A stretch of 64,000 nucleotides of DNA from Flavisphingomonas formosensis (lineage in GTDB: Bacteria > Pseudomonadota > Alphaproteobacteria > Sphingomonadales > Sphingomonadaceae): positions 1 through 64,000 of the forward strand of contig NZ_WRPK01000009.1 in the NCBI RefSeq assembly GCF_009755815.1, written 5' to 3'. Positions 40,955 through 49,575 of the stretch are shown piece by piece. Below the pieces are notes generated by a model. The model saw only the letters and a program-made list of their open reading frames with translations. It made no database searches and was not told the DNA's origin. The position numbers and the translations under genes are program-made. How positions within the stretch are numbered: the first letter of the stretch is position 1; every line of letters starts with the position of its first letter.

Positions 40955-41761
40955 TCACTTCCCCTGAAAGCGCGGCGGTCTTTTCTCCGTGAATGCCGCC
41001 GTCGCTTCCTTATAGTCGTCGGTCAGCGACGCGAGCATCTGCGTCCGATTCTCCATCTCGACCGCTGCCGCATAGGGCGCGTCGAGATTGTCCCACATAA
41101 GCCGCTTGGTATGAGCGATCGAGAAGGGGCTATTCGCCATTACGTCCGCGGCGAAGGCGATTGCCGCATCGACCGCGGCGCCATCCTCGACCAGCCGTGC
41201 GCACAACCCGATTCGTTCAGCCTCCTCGGCGCCGACCGGCCGGCCGGTCAGCATGATCTCGAAGGCGCGCGAGGCGCCGATCAGCCGCGGCAGGAAATAG
41301 CTCATCCCGCTCTCGCCCGCCGAGAGGCCGAGCCGCACCGAGGCGATCATGAAGCGCGCGGAACGGGCGGCGATGCGCACGTCGCTGGCGAGCGCGATGG
41401 CGAAGCCGGCGCCCGCGCAGGGCCCGTTCACTGCCGCGATCACCACCTGCGGCATGGCGCGCAGCCGCCGGCCCATGCCGGTGAACTGCTCCTGCCAGAA
41501 CAGCCGTTCGACCACGCCGCTCGGCGCGACGCGGTTGCGCGCGTCGGCGGCGGCGACGTCCTGGCCCGAGCAGAAGCCGCGGCCCGATCCGGTGATGATC
41601 AGCACACGCACCGAAGCATCCTTGGCGATGGCGTCGATCGTCTCGTTGAACAGTGCCACGCTCTCGCGGGTGAAGGCGTTGAGCCGCGCCGGCGCGTTGA
41701 GCCGCAGCACGGTCACTCCCTCCGCGACGGTTTCGGTCAGGATGGGATCGTCTTCGCGCAT
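40955..41761 (-). CDS. Enoyl-CoA hydratase/isomerase
   Basis: 268-residue crotonase-fold enzyme. Oxyanion-hole segments are GRGFCSGQDVAAADAR and NGPCAGAGFAIALASDVRI. The catalytic-loop region reads VRLGLSAGESGMSYFLPRLI, with Glu at the usual Glu164-type position. The end YKEATAAFTEKRPPRFQGK is typical. ATG 41761 has GGAGGTGG at short spacing. It is transcribed alone, divergent from the kinase/acyl-CoA dehydrogenase pair. Confidence 0.86.
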   Translation of the reverse strand: MREDDPILTETVAEGVTVLRLNAPARLNAFTRESVALFNETIDAIAKDASVRVLIITGSGRGFCSGQDVAAADARNRVAPSGVVERLFWQEQFTGMGRRLRAMPQVVIAAVNGPCAGAGFAIALASDVRIAARSARFMIASVRLGLSAGESGMSYFLPRLIGASRAFEIMLTGRPVGAEEAERIGLCARLVEDGAAVDAAIAFAADVMANSPFSIAHTKRLMWDNLDAPYAAAVEMENRTQMLASLTDDYKEATAAFTEKRPPRFQGK

Positions 41762-41882
41762 GGCCACCTCCGCTGATCCTTGAAGCCATAGGCTCCGTCG
41801 CGTCGCTCGTCTTGCCCCGAGCCGGCGCACGCATTGGCTGTAGCGGCAGGATTCGCACCTTGCGTTGCGCGAAGGCACGGGC

Positions 41883-42959
41883 GTGCGAAACGGCGGCGAG
41901 CATCTGGAGGGGGCCGCCATCACCGATTTTCCCGCATCGATCGATTCCGTCGCCCTGACCGCGTGGATGGATGCCCATGGCCTCGGCTCCGGCGCGATCG
42001 AGGCGCCGCGGCAGCTTGCCGGCGGCACGCAGAACATCCTGCTGCGCTTCCGTCGGGCGGGGCGCGATTATGTGCTGCGCCGGCCGCCCGCCAATCCGCG
42101 TCCGACCAGCAATCGCGTGATGGGCCGCGAGATCCGGCTGCTCGGTGCGTTGCAGGGCAGCGCGGTGCCGCATCCTGGCCTGATTGCGGCGTGCGAGAAC
42201 GAAAGCGTGCTCGGCGCGGTCTTTTACCTGATGGAGCCGGTCGACGGCTTCAACCCGACGGCGGAGATGCCGGCCCGAGCGCAGGACGACCCTGCGATGC
42301 GCCACCGCATGGGGATCGAGCTGATCGACGGCCTCGCCCTGCTTGCGACCGTCGATCACGAGGCTGCCGGTCTCGGCGATTTCGGGCGGCTCGACGGATT
42401 CCTCGAGCGCCAGGTGGGCCGCTGGGCCGACGAGCTCGCCGGCTATGCGCGCTTCGAAGGCTGGAGCGGCCCTGCGGCGCTCGGCGACGTGGCGGCGGTA
42501 GGGGCCTGGCTGGAGGCGCATCTGCCCGCGCGGTGCCAGCCCGGCATCATCCATGGCGACTATCATATCGGCAACCTGATCTACGGCCCGGACGGCGGGC
42601 TGCTGGCGATCGTCGACTGGGAAATGGCGACGCTCGGTGATCCCCTGGTCGATCTCGGCCGGCTGCTGCTGAGTTGGCCGGAGGATGGGGTGCGTACCCC
42701 TTATACGATGCGCGTCGAGCCCTTGGACGGCTTTCCGACGCGCGCCGAGCTGATCGCACGCTATGCCGAGCGCTCTGGGCGGGATCTCGCCGAGCTGCCG
42801 TGGTTCATGGTGCTTTCCGCCTACAAGCTCGGCCTCATCTTCGAAGGCAGCCACGCCCGAGCGCAGGCCGGCCTCGCCGATCCTGCGACGGGCGAGCGGC
42901 TGCACCGCGCTGCCGTCGCGCTGCTCGACGAAGCGCGCCGCATCATCGCAACTTCCTGA
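41883..42959 (+). CDS. APH-family kinase paired with an acyl-CoA dehydrogenase
   Basis: 358-residue kinase-fold protein with intact motifs: QLAGGTQNILLRFRRAGRDY, YVLRRPPANPRPTSN, IIHGDYHIGNLI (His224, Asp226) and IVDWEMATLGDPLVDLGRLL. It matches the kinase half of ACAD10/ACAD11 and LvaA, which phosphorylate the hydroxyl of 4-hydroxyacyl-CoAs. An acyl-CoA dehydrogenase gene follows 18 bases later. The start is uncertain: GTG 41883 is given, but the strong GGAGGGGG at 41907-41914 points to the ATC at 41919 (ITDFPASID). Confidence 0.83.
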   Translation: MRNGGEHLEGAAITDFPASIDSVALTAWMDAHGLGSGAIEAPRQLAGGTQNILLRFRRAGRDYVLRRPPANPRPTSNRVMGREIRLLGALQGSAVPHPGLIAACENESVLGAVFYLMEPVDGFNPTAEMPARAQDDPAMRHRMGIELIDGLALLATVDHEAAGLGDFGRLDGFLERQVGRWADELAGYARFEGWSGPAALGDVAAVGAWLEAHLPARCQPGIIHGDYHIGNLIYGPDGGLLAIVDWEMATLGDPLVDLGRLLLSWPEDGVRTPYTMRVEPLDGFPTRAELIARYAERSGRDLAELPWFMVLSAYKLGLIFEGSHARAQAGLADPATGERLHRAAVALLDEARRIIATS

Positions 42960-42977
42960 ACGGGACGCATCACAGTC

Positions 42978-44204
42978 ATGGATTTCGACCTTTCTCCCCG
43001 CCAGCGCGATCTCCAGCGCCAAGTGCGCGCTTTCATGGCGGATCATGTCGTATCGGCGGTGCCTGCCTATCAGGTCGCGCTGGCCGAGGAGCGCTGGCGG
43101 CAGCCGGACGTCCTGCAGACGCTGAAGGCCAAGGCGCGCGCGGCGGGCCTCTGGAACCTGTTCCTGCCGCCTTCGCCCGAGCATGATCATGGCGACTTCA
43201 GGGGCGCGGGGCTCTCCAATCTCGACTATGCGCCGCTCGCCGAGGAGATGGGGCGGATCACCTGGGCGTCGGAGGTGTTCAACTGTTCCGCGCCCGACAC
43301 CGGCAACATGGAAGTGCTGCACCGCTACGGCACGCCCGAGCAGCAGGAGCGGTGGCTGCGGCCCTTGCTGGCCGGCGAGATCCGATCGGCCTTTGCGATG
43401 ACCGAGCCCGACGTCGCTTCGTCCGACGCGACCAATATCGAGACGCGCATCACCCGCGACGGCGGCGACTATGTCGTGAACGGCCGCAAATGGTGGATCT
43501 CCGGCGTCGGCGATCCGCATTGCAAGCTGATCATCCTGATGGGCCGCAGCAATCCTGATGCGCCGCGCCATCAGCAGATGTCGCAACTCCTGATCCCGAT
43601 CGACACGCCCGGCGTGCGAATCGGCCGGATGCTGACCAACTTCAACTATGACGATGCGCCGCATGGGCATTTCGAGCTGGCGCTGGACGATGTGCGCGTA
43701 CCCGCGGCGAACATGATCCTGGGCGAGGGGCGCGGCTTCGAGATTTCGCAGGGCAGGTTGGGGCCGGGACGCATCCATCACTGCATGCGCATCATTGGCA
43801 TGGCGGAAGTCGCGCTGGAGAAGATGGTGCGCCGGCTGATCGGCCGCTCCACCTTCGGCCGCCGGCTGATCGACCAGAGCGTGTGGGAACAGCGTATCGC
43901 ACAGGCGCGGATCGATATCGAGATGGCGCGGCTTTTGACGCTGAAGGCCGCCGACATGATGGACAAAGTCGGCAACAAGGTGGCGCGGCTGGAGATCGGG
44001 ATGATCAAGGTGGCGGCGCCGCGCATGGCGCTCAGGATCATCGACGACGCGATCCAAGCCTATGGCGCGGGCGGGCTCGACAGCGACGCCGGCACCGCCG
44101 CCCTGTTCGCGCGGGTTCGCGCGCTACGCATCGCCGACGGGCCGGACGAAGTGCACGCCCGCACCATCGCGCGGCTGGAGCGCGCAAAATATGAGGAGAG
44201 ATAG
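42978..44204 (+). CDS. Acyl-CoA dehydrogenase, ACAD10/11 or LvaC type
   Basis: 408-residue acyl-CoA dehydrogenase-fold protein of the ACAD10/ACAD11 branch. Segments are [20 protein letters not shown], the motif [40 protein letters not shown] and the C-terminal [20 protein letters not shown] followed by [17 protein letters not shown]. In the mammalian fusions and in LvaC this fold removes the phosphate that the partner kinase adds, leaving an enoyl-CoA. The upstream kinase gene supports the same use here. Confidence 0.86.
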   Translation: MDFDLSPRQRDLQRQVRAFMADHVVSAVPAYQVALAEERWRQPDVLQTLKAKARAAGLWNLFLPPSPEHDHGDFRGAGLSNLDYAPLAEEMGRITWASEVFNCSAPDTGNMEVLHRYGTPEQQERWLRPLLAGEIRSAFAMTEPDVASSDATNIETRITRDGGDYVVNGRKWWISGVGDPHCKLIILMGRSNPDAPRHQQMSQLLIPIDTPGVRIGRMLTNFNYDDAPHGHFELALDDVRVPAANMILGEGRGFEISQGRLGPGRIHHCMRIIGMAEVALEKMVRRLIGRSTFGRRLIDQSVWEQRIAQARIDIEMARLLTLKAADMMDKVGNKVARLEIGMIKVAAPRMALRIIDDAIQAYGAGGLDSDAGTAALFARVRALRIADGPDEVHARTIARLERAKYEER

Positions 44205-44344
44205 AGAGGCGGAAATCACCGGTGCCGATCTGCAAAGTCAAGCTCGCATGCAAGATCAGTCAACGCCCTGCGGACTCCGCACCGTTATGATGTCCGGCAA
44301 CAATAATCGTGGTCTATCTGGATAGAAAGAGAGGGGGAGGTCAA

Positions 44345-46777
44345 ATGAACATCAGGCAATTGCGCGTCGCTTTGCTCGCCACCGCTGCGGGCGGGACATT
44401 TTTCGCAGCCGCGCCCGTTCTGGCGCAGGAGCAAGCCACGCAGGCCCAAGACGCGTCGAGGGGCGTGGACGACATCATCGTCACGGCGCGCAAGCGTGAC
44501 GAGACCTCGATTGCGGTGCCGGTGAGCATCACCGCGGTAGGCGCGGCCGAGCTGCAGCGCCGCGCCATCAACAATGTCGACGCCATCGCTCGCCTGGTCC
44601 CGACGCTGATCGTGGGTGAAGGCGGCGGTACCGTGCAGGGCGGCATCATTGCCATTCGCGGTCTGGCGGGTGCCGACAATAACCCGCTCAACGATCAGGC
44701 CGTCTCGTTCAATGTCGACGGCGTCGGTATCGGCCGTGCCACGGTGCGCCGCATGTCCGAACTTGATGTCGAGCAGGTCGAAGTCCTGAAGGGGCCACAG
44801 GCGCTCTTCTTCGGAAAGAACAGCCCGGCGGGTATCATCTCGATCCGTTCGGCGGACCCGACGCCGAACTTCCAGGCGAAGCTGACGACCGGCTACGAAT
44901 TCGTGGCCCGTGAAATCCGGACGGAAGGCTATGTCTCGGGACCGCTGACCGACAGCCTTGGCTTTCGCATCGCCGGCTCGCTATCCGACATGAAGGGTTG
45001 GGCGAAGAATTATGCGCCGCAGACGGGAACCGCGAATATTTTTCCGCCCGAGCATTCCCGCTCGCCCAACAAGACCGACTGGGCGGTACGCGGTACGCTG
45101 AAGTTCGACAATGGCGGCCCGTTCAAGGCGCGCGCAAAGCTCAACTACAGCAGGCTCCGCGGTACGGCATCGACGGCGAACACCCAATATGTCTCCTGTC
45201 CATTGGGCCATCCGCAGGGATCGCCGCCGGCTGCGCTCGGCCTGCCGATCGACGACTGCAAGGCCGACAACAAGGTGGGCGTCGGCGATTTCAGCCCCAA
45301 TATCGCGGGCTATGATCCGGTCTTTCCGGCCGATGGGCACAGCTATCTGCATCAATATCAGATTCTGGGCAGCCTGGAGCTGAATTACGATCTCAACGAC
45401 AATCTGAAGCTGACGTCAGTCACAGGATATTATAAGGTCAAGTTGCGCAATCTCGGCAATTTTACGCAGAATTACTATGATTCCGCTACGCCCCCAGCGC
45501 AAATACTCGCCAGCCTTAACGAGTTGGATCTGCGGGAGACGAGCGAGGAGCTCCGGCTCGCTAGCAGCTTCGATGGTCCGGTCAATTTCATGTTGGGTGG
45601 CTTGTATCAGGATTCCTATGCCCGGAGCGCGTCTACGACGTTGCGGAACACGGTGAACCCGATATTCGTGAACAAATATAATTATGTGCAGAATGGGACT
45701 GCCTATTCCATCTTTGGCCAGGCAATGGTCGATATCATCCCGACGCTGGAACTATCGGTCGGTGCGCGCTATTCTTACGAGAAGAAGACACTGCCGACTT
45801 TGCAGACAGCTTTTGCTACTGCCCCGACGGTGCTGGTGGATCTCACCAATCCGAATCTCGTGCGACGGGTGAGCTTCAATAACCTATCGCCGGAGGCGAC
45901 CCTGTCCTGGCGTCCCACCAAGGATCTGACGCTCTACGGATCCTATAAGGAGGGTTTCCTCTCGGGTGGCTTCAGCGCCCTGACGCCGACTGCGGGCGTG
46001 ATCGCGGGCACCCAGCAGGTGACCTATGATCAGCAGATCACCCGCGGCTATGAAGGCGGCATCAAGGCGTCTCTGTTCGATCATGCTCTGCGGCTGAACC
46101 TGTCCGCCTATAATTACCGAACGACCGGTCTGCAGGTCGGTGTCACGACGATGGGCGTTCAGCAGGAATTGCGCAACGCAGGCAGCGTCCGTACGAAGGG
46201 CGTCGAATTCGATGCGACCTACCGCACGCCGCTGAGGGGCCTCTCGCTCAACGCCGCGGTCAGCTACAACAAGGGCTATTATCTCGACTATCAGGCGAGC
46301 TGCTATCGCGGCCAATCGTCGACGACCTGTTTCAACCAGGTCAGTCGCGTTACTCATCAGGTCGCCTTGCTGCAGGATCTGAGCGGCCAACCGCTCGTCC
46401 GTGCGCCAAAATGGTCCGGTAATGCCGGGTTCAACTATGAAACGCCGATCAGCACCGGGATGAAGATCGGTATTTCGGGTAATATCAGCCACACCGACAA
46501 ATATTTTACCGATACGACCAATACGCCCGGGGGTATCCAGAAGGGCTATGAGCTGGTCGACGCGACGGTCCGGCTCGCGGAGACGAATGACCGCTGGGAG
46601 GTCGCCTTCATCGGCCGCAATCTCACCAACGAATATTATTTCGTGCGCAGCAGCGACACGCCTTTTACCGGTTCCGCGCCGGGCGCCGCGGTGGTGGGCA
46701 CGCTGGCCGATACCGCCGCTTCCGTGGGCCGGGGACGCGAACTGATGATGCGCCTGAGCTATCGCTTCGGCCGTTGA
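44345..46777 (+). CDS. TonB-dependent outer-membrane receptor
   Basis: 810-residue receptor. Signal peptide LLATAAGGTFFAAAPVLAQ, TonB-box-like DDIIVTARKRDE, plug segments VPVSITAVGAAELQRRAINN, then AIRGLAGADNNPL and VEVLKGPQALFFGKNSPAG, followed by a long beta-barrel ending MMRLSYRFGR. ATG 44345 has GGGGGAGG. It follows the kinase/dehydrogenase pair in the same direction after 140 bases and ends in a clear terminator. Ligand unknown; the neighbours point to a hydrophobic carbon source. Confidence 0.92.
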   Translation: MNIRQLRVALLATAAGGTFFAAAPVLAQEQATQAQDASRGVDDIIVTARKRDETSIAVPVSITAVGAAELQRRAINNVDAIARLVPTLIVGEGGGTVQGGIIAIRGLAGADNNPLNDQAVSFNVDGVGIGRATVRRMSELDVEQVEVLKGPQALFFGKNSPAGIISIRSADPTPNFQAKLTTGYEFVAREIRTEGYVSGPLTDSLGFRIAGSLSDMKGWAKNYAPQTGTANIFPPEHSRSPNKTDWAVRGTLKFDNGGPFKARAKLNYSRLRGTASTANTQYVSCPLGHPQGSPPAALGLPIDDCKADNKVGVGDFSPNIAGYDPVFPADGHSYLHQYQILGSLELNYDLNDNLKLTSVTGYYKVKLRNLGNFTQNYYDSATPPAQILASLNELDLRETSEELRLASSFDGPVNFMLGGLYQDSYARSASTTLRNTVNPIFVNKYNYVQNGTAYSIFGQAMVDIIPTLELSVGARYSYEKKTLPTLQTAFATAPTVLVDLTNPNLVRRVSFNNLSPEATLSWRPTKDLTLYGSYKEGFLSGGFSALTPTAGVIAGTQQVTYDQQITRGYEGGIKASLFDHALRLNLSAYNYRTTGLQVGVTTMGVQQELRNAGSVRTKGVEFDATYRTPLRGLSLNAAVSYNKGYYLDYQASCYRGQSSTTCFNQVSRVTHQVALLQDLSGQPLVRAPKWSGNAGFNYETPISTGMKIGISGNISHTDKYFTDTTNTPGGIQKGYELVDATVRLAETNDRWEVAFIGRNLTNEYYFVRSSDTPFTGSAPGAAVVGTLADTAASVGRGRELMMRLSYRFGR

Positions 46778-46797
46778 GCCGGATTTCGCGACGAGGG

Positions 46798-46831
46798 GCC
46801 CGCCGACCGATGCGGTCGGCGGGCTTTCTTT
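46798..46831 (+). terminator. Rho-independent terminator after the TonB receptor
   Basis: A perfect 11-base stem, GCCCGCCGACC and GGTCGGCGGGC, with a 5-base loop (GATGC) is followed by TTTCTTT. It lies 20 bases after the receptor stop codon. Confidence 0.9.
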
Positions 46832-46916
46832 GACAATCGACGTGACGAATTTGGCGAGCGGGCACGCCTCCGCGCGTTACACGCGGCCTCTCTTCCCGTG
46901 AGGGCGGATTCTGACG

Positions 46917-47663
46917 TTACAAGCTCCGCCCACCGTCAACGATCAGCGTCTGGCCGGTCGTATAGCTGGCAAGCGGGGAGACCAGGTAGAGCGCGGCGCG
47001 GGCGACATCCTCGGGCAGGCCGAGCCGGCCGAGCGAGATGGTCGCCAGGGCGGCCTTGAGTCGGTCGGGATGCTCGGTGGTCACGGCGGTCATCTTCGTC
47101 GCGATCATGCCCGGTGCGATGCCGTTGACGCGCACGCCCTCATGCCCCCAGGCGTCGCCCAGCGTTCGCGTCAGTCCGACCACGCCCGCCTTGGACGCCG
47201 CATAGCCGGGATTGCCGATCACCGACTTGTAGGCGCCGATCGAACTGATGATGATGATCGTGCCGCCCACGGCCTTGAGCAGGGGATAGAATTTGGTGCA
47301 GATATGCATCACGCTGTTGAGGTTGACGTCGATCATGCGGCGGAAGGTCTCGATCTCGAACTCCTTGCGCCGATATTCGACCGCGCCCTGTGCGAGAACG
47401 ACAATGTCGAGCCGGTCGAAACCTGGATTCCAGGCATCGATCGCAGCGGCGTCGGCGACGTCGAGCTGCGAATAGTCGAGCCCGTCGAGATCGGAGCCTG
47501 ACGTCGCAGCATAGTCCGCGGGGGTGGCCCGCGTGCCGCAGACATGGACCGAGGCGCCCTGTGCGCGAAAGAGCTGGGCTATGCCGTTGCCGATCCCGCT
47601 CGATCCGCCGATGACCAGCGCACGCTTGCCGTCGAGGCGCAGCACGCTCTCCTCGATCGCCAT
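46917..47663 (-). CDS. Short-chain dehydrogenase/reductase
   Basis: 248-residue classical SDR. The cofactor motif is VIGGSSGIGNGIAQLF; the active site has IIISSIGAYKSVIGNPGYAASKAG with the Ser and Tyr-x-x-x-Lys; the C terminus ends SYTTGQTLIVDGGRSL. The Asn-Ala-Gly motif is replaced by VLAQGAVEY. It probably interconverts an alcohol and ketone on a pathway intermediate. ATG 47663 overlaps the upstream Gfo/Idh stop (TGATG), and it is the last gene of the operon from 52348. Confidence 0.87.
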   Translation of the reverse strand: MAIEESVLRLDGKRALVIGGSSGIGNGIAQLFRAQGASVHVCGTRATPADYAATSGSDLDGLDYSQLDVADAAAIDAWNPGFDRLDIVVLAQGAVEYRRKEFEIETFRRMIDVNLNSVMHICTKFYPLLKAVGGTIIIISSIGAYKSVIGNPGYAASKAGVVGLTRTLGDAWGHEGVRVNGIAPGMIATKMTAVTTEHPDRLKAALATISLGRLGLPEDVARAALYLVSPLASYTTGQTLIVDGGRSL

Positions 47664-48763
47664 CACAGTGCCACGGTCCGGGCTTCCGCCGCCGAACGCT
47701 CGATCGCATCGATCAGCCGGTGCCGGCGGACGGCATCGTCGAAATCGGGATAAGCGCGCGGGGCTCCGCGCAAATGCTCGGCGAAGCGCGCATAGAGCTG
47801 CGCCACGTTGACGGACGGGCCGGAAAGCGATCCGGGAACCCAGCGATGCGGCGCGGCAATCGCAATCGGCTCGAGCCGCCGCGCCTCGCCCTGCGCCCCG
47901 GCGAGGCTGAGATCGAAGATCTGGCCGTGGCCGCCCTCGGCGGTGATCTGCAAGTCGCCGTGGGTGCCGTTGATCTCCCATGAGAGGCGCGTGCCCCGCG
48001 CGATGCCGCCGCGATAATGGATGGCGGCGACGGCTCCGCTCTCCAGCGTGCCGCCGACCACGATCTGATCCGCAGCCGTCTTGGTCAGCATTTCGCCCGT
48101 GTCGACTCGGCGGACTTCGGGCTGGCGGATCGCCAGCGTGGCGGAGAGCGAGCGGAACTCGCCCAGCGCGAAGCAGAGCGCGTCGACCGTGTGGCCGAAC
48201 GGTATGGTCAGCAGGGTCGCGCCATTGGCGCGATCGACGATATAGGCGTTGGGCCGGTCGACCGCGCCGCCCCATTGCATCCCGGATCCGATCAGGGTGG
48301 TCGACAGCACCTCGCCGACATAACCTTCGGCGATCATCGCGCGTACCTGCTGGACGGCAGGCGCCATACAGGCCTGCAGGCCGACCATGTGGGCGACGCC
48401 GGCTTTTCGCGCATCTGCGGCGATCGCCTCCGCCTCGGCAAGACCGTTGCCGAGCGGCCATTCGCAGAAGACATGCTTGCCGGCAGCGAGCGCGGCCGCG
48501 ATCAGCTCGCGATGATGGGGCACCTTGACCGTCACCACCACGAGATCGACGCGCGGATCGCGGGCGAGCGCGGCGGCGTCGGTGAAGGCCGCATCCATCG
48601 GCAGACCGATGTCGCGCGCCGCCGCCGCGGCCGAGGCCGGCCGCGTCGTCGCGACCGCGGCGATCGCATAGCCGTCGAGGGCGCGCAGAGCGGGAACATG
48701 CGCGAGCGCTGCCCAGCTTCGCCCCGGCTCATATCCGATCAGGCCGACGCCGATCTTTGTCAT
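47663..48763 (-). CDS. Gfo/Idh/MocA-family oxidoreductase
   Basis: 366-residue NAD(P)-dependent oxidoreductase of the glucose-fructose oxidoreductase family. The N-terminal Rossmann fold has GVGLIGYEPGRSWAALAHVP in place of the usual GxGxxG, then VVVTVKVPHHRELIAAALAA and HVFCEWPLGNGLAEAE, where the catalytic Lys of EKP is Trp-Pro-Leu. The C-terminal domain ends HRLIDAIERSAAEA. This group includes galactose 1-dehydrogenase-like proteins. ATG 48763 has GAGGGG. The atypical EKP motif makes the reaction uncertain. Confidence 0.83.
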   Translation of the reverse strand: MTKIGVGLIGYEPGRSWAALAHVPALRALDGYAIAAVATTRPASAAAAARDIGLPMDAAFTDAAALARDPRVDLVVVTVKVPHHRELIAAALAAGKHVFCEWPLGNGLAEAEAIAADARKAGVAHMVGLQACMAPAVQQVRAMIAEGYVGEVLSTTLIGSGMQWGGAVDRPNAYIVDRANGATLLTIPFGHTVDALCFALGEFRSLSATLAIRQPEVRRVDTGEMLTKTAADQIVVGGTLESGAVAAIHYRGGIARGTRLSWEINGTHGDLQITAEGGHGQIFDLSLAGAQGEARRLEPIAIAAPHRWVPGSLSGPSVNVAQLYARFAEHLRGAPRAYPDFDDAVRRHRLIDAIERSAAEARTVAL

Positions 48764-48773
48764 ATCGATCCCC

Positions 48774-49568
48774 TCAGGCGCCGCTGGTCGGATCGACACC
48801 GGCCAGCGCCGGGCGTTCGGCGGTGGTCGGGAAGCGGGCGATCTGGTTGCCGCCGCTTATCTGGAGGTTGAGGCCGGTGACGAAGGAGGGGCCGGCGAGC
48901 CACAAAGCCGCATCGGCAAAATCGGCAGGCATGCCGATCCGGCCGAGCGGCACCTCCTTGGCCCAGCTCTGCTCCATTCCATCGACTGCCCACAGCGGCC
49001 CGGACATCTCCGATCGGATCGCGCCGGGCAGGATCGAATTCACCTTGATCCCGCGCGGGCCGAATTCCTGGGCGGCATAGCGCACCAGGCAGTCGGCCGC
49101 CGCCTTGGCGCAGGCATAGCCATAGACATGTTCGAGCGGGTGGGTCGCCGCCATCGACGAGAAGAGAATGATCGAGCCTCCGTTCGGCATCGCCTTCGCC
49201 ATCTGCCGGACGAAGTGGAGGCTGCCGAAGAAATTGACCTGCATCGAGGTCTCGACGTCGCCGAGCGGCGTGTTGGCGATTGTGCCGCCGACCGGCAAGC
49301 CGCCGGCATTGACCGCGATGTCGAGACTGCCGAACTCGGCGAAGGCGCGCTCAGCGAGCGCGGTGATGTCCGCCTCGCTGGCAAGGTCGCAGCGCTGCGC
49401 GATGCCGCCGATCTTGCCGGCGAGCTTCCTGAGCGGCTCCTCGCGCCGCGCGGCGACGATCACCCTGGCGCCCTCGGCCGCGAAGCGCTCCGCGATCGCC
49501 CAGCCGGTGCCTGCCTCCGCGGAGGCGCCCAGCACGACGGCCGTCTTTCCTTCAAGCTGCATGATCAT
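48774..49568 (-). CDS. Short-chain dehydrogenase with GASxxxGTGW motif
   Basis: 264-residue SDR. The cofactor loop reads VLGASAEAGTGWAIAERFAA rather than the classic TGxxxGIG. Other marks are DIAVNAGGLPVGG, the Ser of SIILFSSMAATHP, YGYACAKAAADCLV (Tyr-x-x-x-Lys) and GIKVNSILPGAIRSEM. It is paralogous to the SDR at 55338, which shares the loop. ATG 49568 has GAAGTGGGG nearby; 49562 is the alternative. Gene order places it between the flavin/Fe-S reductase and the Gfo/Idh enzyme. Confidence 0.86.
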   Translation of the reverse strand: MIMQLEGKTAVVLGASAEAGTGWAIAERFAAEGARVIVAARREEPLRKLAGKIGGIAQRCDLASEADITALAERAFAEFGSLDIAVNAGGLPVGGTIANTPLGDVETSMQVNFFGSLHFVRQMAKAMPNGGSIILFSSMAATHPLEHVYGYACAKAAADCLVRYAAQEFGPRGIKVNSILPGAIRSEMSGPLWAVDGMEQSWAKEVPLGRIGMPADFADAALWLAGPSFVTGLNLQISGGNQIARFPTTAERPALAGVDPTSGA

Positions 49569-49575
49569 CCCCACT

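Noticed and set aside
41217-44057. 946-codon open frame on the minus strand
   Set aside because: Antisense to the crotonase, kinase and acyl-CoA dehydrogenase genes, which have clear motifs; no family features of its own.
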